Shown here piece after piece: positions 36,643 to 49,656 of a stretch of 64,000 nt of DNA. Each line of letters starts with the position of its first letter. Position 1 is the stretch's first letter. This stretch comes from Amblyornis subalaris (taxonomy: Eukaryota; Chordata; Aves; Passeriformes; Ptilonorhynchidae), in contig JACAXG010000112.1 of the NCBI GenBank assembly GCA_018881555.1, forward strand, positions 930,001 to 994,000, read 5' to 3'. A program made the position numbers and the translations under genes. The notes beneath the pieces were generated by a model, which saw nothing but the letters and a program-made list of their open reading frames with translations, had not been told where the DNA came from and did not search any database.

Positions 36643-39096
36643 GGTAACACGTTGGCATTATGCTGAAGTTTCTGGAATTACTCTTTCAGCAATAAGAATA
36701 TNGGGCCTAATGTCCAAGGGAAATGGGCAAAGGTGTTAGAGGGGAAGAGAACTAGAGATGTAAAGACGATGAAAAATGGGCTAGGCTTGTCAATAGCAAT
36801 GAAAAATGCCACACACAAGCTTTGGAGCTGCTTTTTCTGTTGAAATTACAGCAAATTCTAGTAGTTTTTTTTTCTCTCATCTCTCTGGATCTGCTTCTAT
36901 CCATATAGTGTTCTATAAGATGCCAGTGAACTCAGATAATATTAGCTTTGCTTTCTGAAAGTGTGAAATGCACTTGGTGCTGCCACTAAGTATTCTGAAT
37001 ATAAATGAAAATGAATGTGAGAAAGAGGTGTAAAATCAATTTCTAGGTATTACTGGTGATCCCGATGCCTTAGTGCTTTTTGAGTGAAGGAACATTTTTT
37101 AAGGACCTCACTTTACTAACATTTAAATTATTGATTTTCTTCATCTTTTTCCCCTTTTTTTCTGAAACAGTATATAGGCTGGGTCTCTGTGAATACTTGA
37201 GAGGCAACAGGGGACCAGTGGGGGAGATGCTGTCAAAATGTTCTCTCACTATGATTGTAATTAATAGAGCTTCTGTTGGACCCGTCCTAAAATGTACTTG
37301 TGTTAATATGCATTTGGAATCCACACTGGGTACACTCCCAGTTCTCTGGATCCTGAAATCCATAGAACTCTGCTTACTCCATTACCCCATTGGAGTCCAA
37401 GAGAAGTTGCATCATGTCTGTGGTTCAGATTCAGGAAATATCTGAAAAATTTAACCTTTTTAAATGCCTTTTAGAGGCATGATGAATAAATTCAAATACT
37501 TGTACATGGGTCTCCCTCACGAAAAAGTTTCAAAGTAGGTCAGATATCTAGTCTGAAAGAAAAGGTCAAATATGAGGCAGATGTTCCAGATCCCTATTAT
37601 TAGTTGTTATTGAATATTCTATATTTGCCATTAACTTTAGAGCTCCATATCCCAACAACTTTTATGAACTAAGGAAGTAGAAAGCATTCATGCAGAATAA
37701 ATTTATCCTTAGAGAATAACCAGAAATATTGCTGATTCTGAAGACTCGTAGTAAGAACCAGTGTCTTCACCAGAAAAAGAAAATTTGTCTATTCCAAGGA
37801 CAGACATGCAACTGAATGCAAAGGATGCATGTAATTTCCCTGAAGAGGCTAGTTTTATACAAGTTAACTCATCACAGATATAGTCACTATTAATGTTTCT
37901 AAAGGTAATCCTGATCTAAATGGTACTTTCTAAGAAATATGCTAATATTGGGTTTACATATTTCTGTATAAAATGGTATCTCCTTTTATTTATAGACATG
38001 ACTATCTGAAATCATTTCATACAACATTAGCAAAATCATATACAGATTATGTTTTGCCCAATCTTACACATTCTGTGAACTTCTCGATGATTCCAATGAT
38101 ATTCAGAAAGACAAATGGGTTGAAATTTCTGCAACTGTTTTTCTTTATAAATACAATGAAAACAATAATCTGAAATCCTCCATTAATTCTGTATAGTGCT
38201 TTTGTTTATCTTCCATTACACTAAATGTAATATCCAGACACCAAAGTATTGTAAATCTATTGGCTACAAGAAAAAGAAACAGTAGGGAAAGGAATGCTTG
38301 GCAGCTTGTATCAAGCAAGACATGTTTATGGGCTACTCAACAGAGTGTTTTGTTGGGTCGCACTTTCTTGTTCTCCTATTCTGCGAAGAATCCTTGATGT
38401 TTCTATTCTGCTGTATCCTTCCATTCCTCGAACTTTTGCACATATAGTAAAATGGATGGGTGTATTTTCTCTCATCATCTTCATAGTAACATTCTTTCAT
38501 AAAATACATTGAATCTGTTAGCTGGAAGATGGCAGATAGAGGCTTGAATTTCCTCAGTCAGAAGAAGGAATTTAAAGCAGGAATCACACACTTATACAAA
38601 AACTAAGGTAAAACAACGCTGCAATGGCTNGGCTAAATATAATACCCAATCTACCTTATTTAGAACTAGCTAATTCAATAAAAAAAATCAATATTTTTTC
38701 CGTTTGCATGTATTCATAGCTGCCTAACACAGGGATAATGTGGAATTTAGTTTCAAACAAACCTACTCAGGAAGCATCTAACTTATACATGTCTTAGTTT
38801 TTGCCTGAGTTCCACAAGCACTGAAAAGCTATCTTTACACCTTCTGAGAAGCACAACAATTTTGACAGGGTCTTGGCACCTGTCTCCCAAATATCCCTGA
38901 GAATGACCTAGAAAAATGAAGCAGGCCTATGCCTAATTGTTCTACACAGCTTGATCTAATAGGCATGTTCTGAAAACAATTAGAGATCCAGGTTCTACAC
39001 AAATATAGTGGCAAAAAATATTGCCTGTAAAACAAACGGCTAAGTGAAGATGGGAGTGTCACCTCTTAAATCTGGAAAAATCAAACATCTTGATAN
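36643..39096. other. Unique AT-rich DNA, one marginal ORF
   Basis: Contains a 121-codon plus ORF at 37080-37445 that crosses a pyrimidine tract ending in CTGAAACAG at about 37170, a splice-acceptor-like arrangement. I do not recognise the protein. Otherwise empty. Confidence 0.45.
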
Positions 39097-39247
39097 TCAC
39101 AGAATCACAGAATCTTCTGAGTTGGAAGGGACCCACAAGGATCACTGAGTCCAACTCTTAAGTGAATGACCCACACAGGGATTGAACTCACAACCAACCT
39201 TGGTGTTATTAGCAGTATGCTCTGACCAACTGAGCTCATCTCAGTAT
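39097..39247 (-). mobile_element. TguSINE1-like SINE (tRNA-Ile head, CR1-like tail), minus strand
   Basis: On the minus strand: TGAGCTCAGTTGG (A box), AGAGCATACTGCTAATAACACC (an anticodon loop with AAT, isoleucine), GAGTTCAATCCC (B box with the CpG decayed), TTAAGAGTTGGACT, and a CR1-type tail GATCCTTGTGGGTCCC ... TTCTGTGATTCTGTGA. This head/tail combination is what I remember as TguSINE1 of songbirds, where a tRNA-Ile promoter drives an element that borrows CR1 retrotransposition machinery. The length, about 150 bp, fits a near complete copy. It is the strongest hint that the host is a passerine. Confidence 0.85.
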
Positions 39248-42200
39248 TCTTGGAGCCTAAAATTTTCACAGTGAACTTTAGAAGTTATTTTAGAACACAT
39301 TGTTTAAGGTCAGAGCAACAACACGGAAGGACTCATAATGCGAAAACATTCTTATTGTGCCTTGTCTTCTCTTACATCACTTTTTTATTAATATTACAAT
39401 AGTTTCCCATAAAACAAACAAACAGTCAAGTCTAAGCTGTTTAAAGACTAGAAATAAAAAGTAAATAATAAAAAGCCCCTTACACCAGCACTATCAGTGC
39501 CATTTCCCAAAACAGTTTCTTTCTTTGCAGTCTTTCAGATTGCAAAGACTACCTGAGACGATTAGCTATAGGAACACTATAGCATAATGACTTGTTCAAA
39601 TATGCTGCTCAGGCTTCATGACTGAAGATGTGAGTTTTGTATGAATATTAATTTTAAGGCCCTCTAGTGCCTGAGATAAGCTACATTCTTTGGGGGGTTT
39701 TGTGAACTGTGATAAGGCAACANACATGACGTTCTTGGGCTTTAGGAAGTGGGTGACCTTCTGTACATAATTAAAAATTTGAAATAAAGGATCACAAAAG
39801 ATTTTGTGGCAGAGTCCTGAAAGCCCCACAGGGAGACTCTAAAGGCTTTAAATTGTTCCTGGAGACTGAAGCACAGGCAGTTGAAAAAGTCACCTTCATC
39901 CAAAAAGGTCATCTAGTCCAAGAAAGCTTCTTCATTCATGTAGATTATAATTATGCATAACATTTTTTTCCCAGAGAAAATAAATCCCTTTTCTTAAAAA
40001 TTTCCTGTGTCCGTGGTTTATAAACAGTAGAATAATATATGAGGATAAAATTAGGTAATATTGTCTCTAATAATANTTCATCCAATGGCAAATATATTTT
40101 AAGAAAAGATAACTGACAAGTAGGCCTGAAAAATGTTTAATATTTGTGGGAAAATGACTGAGTTAAGAGCAAATTTGAGCATGTTGCTCAAATTATTATT
40201 ATAATAATATATAATCAATCCTGATTATCTGTCAGGATTGTCCTATTATCAGTTGGGAGACACTTAACACATTGGGTTTCCTTCTTAGCAAAATCTCATA
40301 TATTGCCATAAACCATATAGTAGAAGTAGATGTGCTCCAACTCCACTCCCATCTGGAAGTATCTTCCATTCTCAAAACTATTAATAATGGAATTAAACTT
40401 ATTTGTCGGCTTTTGTTAACACTGGAAAGTGAAGGCATCTCAAAATGGCTTAGTTTTATTTGCAAACAAATGAAATATTTGTATTTATTTTTTTACTATT
40501 GCTTCTATAAACCCTTTACTTTTGAGTGGCAAATTGAATGTTTCCCCACACTTAAAAAAAAAGCAACCAATCTCCCCCCCAAAAAACCCAGACAAAGAAT
40601 CAAAACCAAAAAGCAAGATAAACCCAACTCTGATCTGTCTAAAACACTAACAATATATAAACTTTGCTGCATCTGTTTCAAAGTTTGCAACATTGCTGAT
40701 ACATCAGAGCGAAAATGAAGGAATATAAATGGCAATGCCAGTGATAATAACAGTTACAACAACAACAATAATAGTAATAATAATAATAATAATAAAGGAA
40801 AAGAGTATTGTCAGCACAGAACAGGTTAATGAATATAGTGTTTCTGATCTCTGTCCTTTATATTTAGTCCACCAAGATGACACAGAAGATTTCAAGTGCT
40901 GCTGTTTTCCAGAAAGGTTTCANGTACTGAGAAATCATCTCTGCAGAAATAATCTCAGAGGGCAATTATGTAGATTTTTGGCAGGTCTGCAGTATACAAC
41001 CCCGCAGAGAGGGAAAGAAAAAGGACAAAGTGGGAGTCCACTTGCTAATGCAAGATAGCAAGTAAAAAAAATAGAAATGTGAATTTCAGAGCATGTAAAG
41101 GTCCCAAGATTTCTGTTCTCTATGGTAAGTACTTATCTAGACAACAAAAAACGTTTTATTAGATAAGAGGAATTGTTTCTACTGCCAACTAATTCTGTTG
41201 CTAAACAAAAAAGTAAGTTAAAAGAATATAGAATACTTGTGCTTCTTAAAATCAATATATCTTAAANTTCACATGGTGATTATTTATTATGGAGAGGGCT
41301 TGGAGATTTCTGATGCATAGATTTATTAAATTAATTACATTTATGAAAATTAAATATTACATATATACATTTATTTTGATTATTGTCAGTAATATTACTT
41401 AACTCTAGGAAAACTGCATTTTTTTCCATAAAATTGACAAAAAGAAATGAAAAGCAGGTAAATCCTTTCCCATTTTGTTTGAGTTCAGAAGAATACTTAG
41501 GAATTTTAAGTGATTATGATTCCTTACAGGTTTCTGCAATTCTTTAAACCAAGTGTTTTGTAGAACAAAGTAATTAAAGAAAGATACCAAAGATTATCCA
41601 CCACGACTTTTCTTTTTTAATTTAAAATATGCTTAGTGCCAAACACGTATTTTTTCAGTTCATGAATAGAAATACCAACTCTTGTTAGTCCATAGCTAAT
41701 TGTTNCAAGAAAAAAATAAATCAGCAGTTAAAATTGGTTTATCCACACTGGGTTTCTAGCCCTGCTTCTGCTACTATGCTCACCTTCTTCTGCTCCTCTG
41801 GACCCTAAGGCTCGTGGCTTCATTCTTATGTATATGGGGAGGGAGGGGAGAGGATAACATTGAGCACCTGCAGTTCTTCACCTAGGGAACTGTGCTGATT
41901 ATGCCAAAAGTTTCTTCTTTCCCAATCTAGGATTCACTTGGGGTTCTTCTTCTTCTCTTTAATATTCTTCTGTGCCTTGGCTTCTCATCATGGGCCTGCA
42001 GCTCTCTGTTAATCCAAATGAACAATTTGTAGTGTCTTTTACACGTCAGACAGTTTGCCTTTGTTCACTTTTGAACTGCTCAAACCAATTTTGACCAGCT
42101 CCTGGTCAGCACTTCTTTAGCTGACCATAGGTGAATTGCTCACACTTGTGATGTCCCCAGTGCCACCAAGCCTATCCTCCATCTTTTATCACGACCCCAT

Positions 42201-44187
42201 GCCTGTGCTCCTGTGCATGACATCCTGAGATACATCTCTGATGTGCATATACTTGAAATTAGTGCTTTGGTACCTGGCAAACATTCCATGTTCCTTACGG
42301 TCTGGAGCAAAATTATGTCTTAAAAAATAAAATTGGGCTCATGAACATTACTTCTTCATTAACCAGAAAGCAGGCTTTAAAAATGCATGACTTAAACACT
42401 TTATGCTTTTTAAAAATTATAATTAGTTTCAGCTGAGTGTCCATGATTATCACAGCAAAATAAACACTTGTTTATTTCGTGAAGAGAATAAAGATTTTGN
42501 AATTCTCAGAGGGTAAAATAATGTCAATAAAGCATATAGTTCCATTCTTAAAGAAATTACACAGAAAATTTCAGCCCTCTGCTGAAAACCCATTAAATAT
42601 TAGCTTACACATTAGGAATGTACATTAATACTCATTTAAGTTACTTTCAGAAGTAACTTTGGACCTTTTACCTCTGAGCATGACCTTATAAAGATTTCAT
42701 TTCAATTATTTAACCTACAGAGTATAAAAGTCAAGAAAAAAGTTTCTTGTTTTCTCCTTCATTTGATGTTCACTTACTTAAGAGGTAAGCTTATATGTTG
42801 AAATGTTCAATATATATGCCAGAGGACTTAAAACATATAAACAGGACCTTATNTTGATAGCACATTTCTCAGAAAAATTATGATGTTGATGTTTTAGGGA
42901 AAAAAATCTTTCACTATTAATACAGAATAGGACATATTAATATTAGTTATTTATTATTTATTGTGACTTATTTATTCTGTACAGTCCAACTGCTAAGCTT
43001 GTCATAAAGGAATAACATTTCTATTTTCAACAACTTTGAATAATATTTCTTTGCATTCTTCAATAATTTTGTGGACTTCTTTCTTCCTTTTCAAATAGAT
43101 TCAGTCCATGCATTATCCTCTTTTGTTTCTACTCTCCTTTTCAACACGAAGGGTTTGTTTGTTTGTTTTCTGACAGCATCTTAATTTCTTGTGTTTGTAT
43201 TCAATTAACTCTGACGTGCTTTTCAACCGCAGTATTTTCAAAACTTCATGCATGTATTATTTATGCTATCTCACCAATGCTTTTGAGATGTCTTTCTATT
43301 TTTTAAGAGCAAACACTGGTTAATGTAATTTAAATTGGGTTAAAAGAAACAGTTGGAAGATGGGACTGAAAAGATGAGCTCATCTGGTTCAGAGTGAATA
43401 AATAACCTCTAGAACAGCACATGCAGCTTTTTAGTCAAGGATAGAAGTGCTAGCACCACTTTAAATAATATTTGGTCAGAAAATTTTGAAGGATTTTTGG
43501 GTACTAGTAGCAATTTGGTCTGCTGAGATTACTTTAATTAGTTTTGTGGGGATCCACATGTTCTGCAAAGCATGGTCTTTGTGCTCAGTATAGGAGGTCC
43601 AAGGCACATGAAACACACTGATTTACTGCATATGTTCCTCTAACTAAGTCTTCTGTTTGGAGAAGATCTGTGTCCTCCAAGCATCAGTTGCACTGCTTAT
43701 GTCTACATTGCAGTACCAAAGAGGAATGGTTAGGAGTCCCCTGACCCAGAAGCAGCAGGCACCAGTGTGAGTTTGTTCCTTTTTTGTTTGTTTTTTTAAG
43801 GGTATCTCCTCGTATAACAGATTTGTTTGGCTGAGAGCTAGTGGGACCAGGTAAAAATGAGTGATAGAATGAGCTTACAGTTAAGCAGTGTAGATCATCC
43901 AAGAACATTGCTTTAGCTCATTGTCCCACACTCTTTTTATTTAGCAGTATAGACATGTATTCTCCATGGGCACAGGCANCTATGTTTGTTCAATTGAGAC
44001 CATCTAGTTATAGGAATATGAAAGCTTTCTGTTGTCAATACCTGCTATATTCTTCAGTGTGACTAATATTTGATTGCAGAGATTCTTTGTTCTTCCCCTT
44101 CAGTCTCAGGCTTTTTCCACCTCTGTATTTCATTAACCTTAAAATGTTCCAATACAGTGATTAGTAACTAATCAGCCAGAGGAGTAT
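39248..44187. other. Unique AT-rich DNA, no gene seen
   Basis: The largest ORF (40272-40718, plus) runs through A-rich low-complexity sequence and resembles nothing. (CAA)n/(TAA)n at 40749-40797. About 41750-42270 has higher GC and is unidentified. Ends at the assembly gap. Confidence 0.5.
40749..40797. repeat. Microsatellite (CAA)n/(TAA)n
   Basis: ACAACAACAA followed by ATAATAGTAATAATAATA. Confidence 0.85.
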
Positions 44188-44789
44188 NNNNNNNNNNNNN
44201 NNNNNNNNNNNNNNNNNNNNNNNNNNNNNNNNNNNNNNNNNNNNNNNNNNNNNNNNNNNNNNNNNNNNNNNNNNNNNNNNNNNNNNNNNNNNNNNNNNNN
44301 NNNNNNNNNNNNNNNNNNNNNNNNNNNNNNNNNNNNNNNNNNNNNNNNNNNNNNNNNNNNNNNNNNNNNNNNNNNNNNNNNNNNNNNNNNNNNNNNNNNN
44401 NNNNNNNNNNNNNNNNNNNNNNNNNNNNNNNNNNNNNNNNNNNNNNNNNNNNNNNNNNNNNNNNNNNNNNNNNNNNNNNNNNNNNNNNNNNNNNNNNNNN
44501 NNNNNNNNNNNNNNNNNNNNNNNNNNNNNNNNNNNNNNNNNNNNNNNNNNNNNNNNNNNNNNNNNNNNNNNNNNNNNNNNNNNNNNNNNNNNNNNNNNNN
44601 NNNNNNNNNNNNNNNNNNNNNNNNNNNNNNNNNNNNNNNNNNNNNNNNNNNNNNNNNNNNNNNNNNNNNNNNNNNNNNNNNNNNNNNNNNNNNNNNNNNN
44701 NNNNNNNNNNNNNNNNNNNNNNNNNNNNNNNNNNNNNNNNNNNNNNNNNNNNNNNNNNNNNNNNNNNNNNNNNNNNNNNNNNNNNNNNN
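44188..44789. other. Assembly gap, 602 N
   Basis: Run of ambiguous bases. The right flank is abruptly GC- and CpG-rich, so the missing DNA is probably GC-rich or repetitive. ORFs spanning it are artefacts of reading through N. Confidence 0.98.
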
Positions 44790-45400
44790 CGCCCCTGGCG
44801 TGACCCCACGGGGCAGCCGCCCGGCTCCACCAACCTCGGCAGCGGGCAGCGAGCAGCGCAGGCAGGCAGGGTTGACTGGGGAGCGATGGATCTCGGTATC
44901 ACCCACCGACAGACCAGCAGAAGGCAGGAAACAGCCGAGACGAACAGCTCCGGCTGGAGGTTGGTCACAGCGTAACTCTGAACCCTGTGGCGCGGCGGGA
45001 CCCTCGGAGATGTCACAGTGTATCCGTGCAGTGTTCCCAGAGCGAAACCGGCACTCGCTGCAGACACGACCGTCTTTCCCCAACGCACAGTGGGGAGTGA
45101 GGCAAGCCCCGGTCTCCACCCACCTCTCCCCTAAGTCTCTGGTAGTCCTCCCAAGATGTTTCAGCCTCTGAGGAAATATCCCCCTTCAGTATTTCCAAGT
45201 CNCTGTTTTCTTTAATCGAGGGAATTGTCCTGGCTTCTGGGCTGGGCAAGTGGTCCCTTTTGTCCTTAAGTACCGTCCATTCTGCGTCATTACCGTGGAA
45301 GGCAGCTGAACAGATAACTCCCTTTTGTTCTTAAGTATCGCCCATCAATTCCCGGCCAGCCCCTCCCCAACTACACAGCCTCCCTGGTACCCTGGGGGGG
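44790..45400. other. GC- and CpG-rich segment at gap edge, unidentified
   Basis: This is sharply richer in GC and CpG than everything around it. It holds a 27-bp direct repeat (45254-45280 and 45319-45345, three C/T differences). Open frames exist on the minus strand (45013-45249, acidic, no recognised domain). Unlike host sequence nearby, it is probably the edge of an ERV or another GC-rich insert truncated by the gap. A CpG island is the alternative. I do not recognise a protein. Confidence 0.45.
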
Positions 45401-48400
45401 GAAGGAAACAAATTTGTAATTACTTTTTTTTTTTTTCCTAACCCGTAACAATTATACACACTCTTTACTTCACATGAATTAGAAACCCAGAACAGACAAA
45501 ATTTTATAAATAGGTAAAGATATTGCATGTCATCCCTACTCAGAGACTGTGTTCATCTGTACAGAACTTTAAGGAGCATCTTTCTGAGAAAAAAAAAAAA
45601 AGACAAATTTCATCTTCCTTGTACACTTAAATTACAGTTTACTTGTCATCTACCCATGATTATGTAGTCTAATTGTGAATAGTTGTGTCTAGATGGCAAC
45701 ATTACAAGAAGCCTCAAAAATGGAATTACATTTATTTGGACACAGTGTGATAGGATCTGGCTAAACACTTTTTATTGCTCCCTCAGCATTTTGCTGTGGG
45801 GAACTACTGGTATTTTAAAGCTTCTGGCATGAAGACAATGGATTCAGATCTCTTTCTAGTATTAAGTATGATCTTCTGAAGGATGAGAAAGGAAGAATCC
45901 CATCCTTAGTTTTCTGCAAAAAAATGTCGGTGCATCTGTAAACTTACTGCTTCACACATTTTAGCAGGCACATAACATAAAGTCATAAATGCTTATACAG
46001 TTGCTAAAAGGTTTTTGACCATCTGAATACATCAATGCTTTTACAAGTGATAACAGACCACTAGAAAAAGAAACAAACTAGACAAACACCTGAACCCAAA
46101 TACTCAAACTTTCCTAGAACAGCGCCATTTTTTCTCATTCAGTACTCCCCTGGAAATTCCTAGGAGGCCATTTTTATATGTCCTCTTGTTGCACTCCAGG
46201 CCATGTCATACATACTTAATTTCTTGGCATAAACACACTTCTCTGATAAACTAAAACACTGCCTTTCACTGTTTTGGATATTTTGAATGGAAAAAACCTA
46301 ACAAACTGCACTTTAGTCTCAGAAGGCCACTATGTGGACTTCGGGAGAAAAGAAAGGACGAATAACAGGTGATACTGACTTGACCGACCTGCTTTAGGAG
46401 TAAAATGTTTACTGACATTAAAACACTTGGTTTTAGTCAGTGTAAATTGATTACATGATATACATATTTTGTAAAAATAAAATGCTTAAAAAGTAGTCAA
46501 TATAAACTTAACAAGGCATTCAGAATATTAATTCTGAAATTTTTTATAAACAAGCAAATTCTAGGATATTCAAATTAATCTATTAATGAAAAATTTTAAA
46601 TTAACATTTTAATTTCTTAGAGAAGATGAGAAATCAAAATATTAATCTGGTTATACAGAATACAGTGGAAATATCTGCCATTCCTCTCACTATTAGGCTT
46701 AATGTTTCCATTGAATATGTTTCTTTTTGTCCAANTTTTTCTCTATACTTCTTACACACTGCTTTTTTTCTGAATAAAATATTAAAATGAGGATCTCAAT
46801 AAACTGAAAAATTGAACAGGAGTTCAGGACAGATATAAATCTTCCTTAATGTCTACTGTAATGTACCATGGGTCCTACTAAATGTATATTATACTAAACG
46901 GAACCAGTTTATGAAATCTCCATATCAATATATGTCAAAATAAAAATGGTTGTAAGTATATATATAGAAGCATTGAAAGCAGATATGAAATTGAATAAAG
47001 AAAAACACACACACAAAAAGACAATGGAGAGGTTTGAACAGAATACAAGAAAGTTTGAGGTCTTTATCAAATAGAGTGGATGAAATACTAGAAATTTTAT
47101 TGTTGAATGAAATCACTGATGGAAAGGGAAGAAGAGAACACCATTATTTGCCCCGTCTCTTCCTTTTATTCTATAAGTTATTGAAATGACCCTGCATTTT
47201 TACAGTAAAATAGCATAAGCCAGTGGTTTTCCATTGGAAAATAAACAAATAAAACCCTTTATTCAGGGGGCCATGATAGGATGAGGGGGTTTTTTGGCGA
47301 AAAAGCTGTGATTATTTTTTACTGTAAACAAAGTGAACCATCAATCCCTGGTTTCTTTAAGTTTTAGGCAGGTAACGTATTTTTTAAGTTTTAGGCAGGT
47401 ACCTATTACTCTTCTGTAATAGGTAATGAAAAACTAATTTGTGGAANTTCATGATATTCCTACTCTTGCCACAAAGAATGCTAGATTCTTATTTTTCTGT
47501 TACATAAGATTTTAAGTACTCTAAACAATTTTAATCATGCCATATCTCTGTAAGCTTTACTATTTATTATCCATCATTATATTTTAAGAAGTTCAGGATA
47601 TTTTGTTTACTTAATGACAAACCCTCCTGTAACATAAAATGCTACATAAATAAATCCACAGGGAAAGTCAATAAGAAACAAGCACTTCTATGGTGTGAAT
47701 ACGTCTTATACAGACTTGTCTGCACTGAGAGAGTTTAAGTACACAAACATGACAATAAAGTTCTTGTATTCATGTGGGAAGACTGAATGTCAACCTTTTT
47801 ATTCCCCATGTTCCAGAATCATTGTGTTTGAGTCCATCATTCACAGCAACTTGCATGACATATAGGCTCCACAGAGCATTGTAGGGTTAACAGGAGGCTC
47901 CTATGACAGATTTTGTTTCATTTTCTACTAGTCGAGTCTTTGGATATATGTGCAGCAATTGCAAAGCAGCACAGCTGCAGACCTAGTCAAATTGAAAAGA
48001 AAATTCTCCAAGTGGAAAAAAAAATCTCAAGGAGCCTCCTAGGCAAGTAAATACATGCATTTGCTTTAACGATTTCTGTAACTTTATTGAGGAAAATAGC
48101 AAACAATCATCATCAGTAAAGCTTCTCTTGCTTCATCTTTTTCTGTTAGAATTAAAAACCTGGATTTTAAGGGCTGCTAGGAAGAAGGTAATGTTTTCTT
48201 TAAAATATTCTTGTGATTTGATAGATATTAAATCACTGAATGTGTATAAGAGCCAACTTTTAATGGTCTGAAGGCTCATACATATGCACACAGGAAAAAT
48301 TTGAAAGTTTTGTGTGGTTTTTTTTCAGTGTATTTCTTTATGTGTGTATTTATTATTTAANTAGCGACATTGTTTTTAAATTTGACACTGGAATGCTCTA

Positions 48401-49655
48401 ATCTATGGCCTTTCTTAGAGTCCTAGCTACACAGTGGCCAGATTAGTAAAATAAATAGTGTCTTTCTGTTTAGGCACAGATAGCACTAAAACTAGCTTGC
48501 CTGAGCAAGCTAACTTCCTTCTATGAGTGACAAACAATCCCTCCTTGGATCATTCANATCAGGTAATTTATCATCCTTATCAACTGACTTGTTGACAAGT
48601 ATCTCCTTATAAATCACAGTGTGATTAGCCGGTGGTTAGTTTCCAATGAATCCATTAGGAAGTTTGGTTTCACCTCACACACACACACTCCTCTCCAAGA
48701 GCCTCATAATAATGATTGAAAAAACTTGTTACATAAGGAGGTTTTGTTGACAAGTGTAAATATTCCAGACAGCAATTCTTTTAAGACAGCCTCCCTTACT
48801 GCAGNGTAAATCAGGTTAGTGCAACTAAGCCAGGAGTACTTGCTGCTGGATTCAAACTGGAATTAGATGAGAGAGGTGTCAAGATGGTCAAGCTTGGCCA
48901 AACTCAGGTATGGTCAGAGGTGGAATTGACTCAAGAACTAGAGAACTTATAATTCAACGGGGAAAAATGTAGTAAGNCTAAGCATTTCCAGGATTAGCTG
49001 GCAGCTACCCAAGGGAATTTTTTGTTTGCTTANAATTGCAGTATTAGTATGCACAGCTGTTCAGGCAATGATGTTCTAATTGTCTGTACTCAGTTTCACT
49101 CTGCTCATTATAAGACAGGAATATATGCCAGCCATTTTTCCCCCTCTGAATTTATTATAAATAAACATTGGAAAAAAATATTGGGAAACATCACTAATAA
49201 TTAATTGGATGTACAGTATCATACCAGAAATAAAGAGTTTTTTAAAAGAAAACTAGAAATGAAATCAGAATCAGTGCCACATGAAAGTTGTATGAACTTT
49301 TGATGGCTTGCTACTGCAGTGGAGCTCGCAATGTCAACTAAGGCTCGGCAGACACAGTATTTAGAGGACTGAGAAAGCAGAAAAGATTGTGTAGGTTAAT
49401 ATCATACAATCAGGATTAATGTTTTCTCTGGTTTAGGTTGGATATTTTAAATTTTTAATAGGAACTCAAAAACTCTGGAACAAGTGAATCAACAAAAAAC
49501 ATCAGAGAAAGCTATAAGGAAAGTTGACTNTTTGTCTCAACAATAAGAAGGAACAAATGACTTTGAGAGGAATGCATGCAATCCAGAGATATATGCTCTG
49601 CTTGAATACTCCTTAAAGTCTTCAATTTTTTCAGATTNCATAATTTAAACTTTTG
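45401..49655. other. Unique AT-rich DNA, no gene seen
   Basis: A tandem duplication of 19 bp at 27-bp spacing lies at 47356-47401. A short CA run is at 48677-48690. T-run at 45424-45436. No gene recognised. Confidence 0.5.
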
Positions 49656-49656
49656 T

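Noticed and set aside
40272..40718. 148-codon plus-strand ORF
   Set aside because: Runs through an A-rich low-complexity stretch, has no recognisable domain and overlaps opposite-strand ORFs of similar quality. Chance is the simplest reading.
44168..45119. 306- and 315-codon minus ORFs
   Set aside because: About 200 codons are read through the N gap. The remaining part resembles no known protein.
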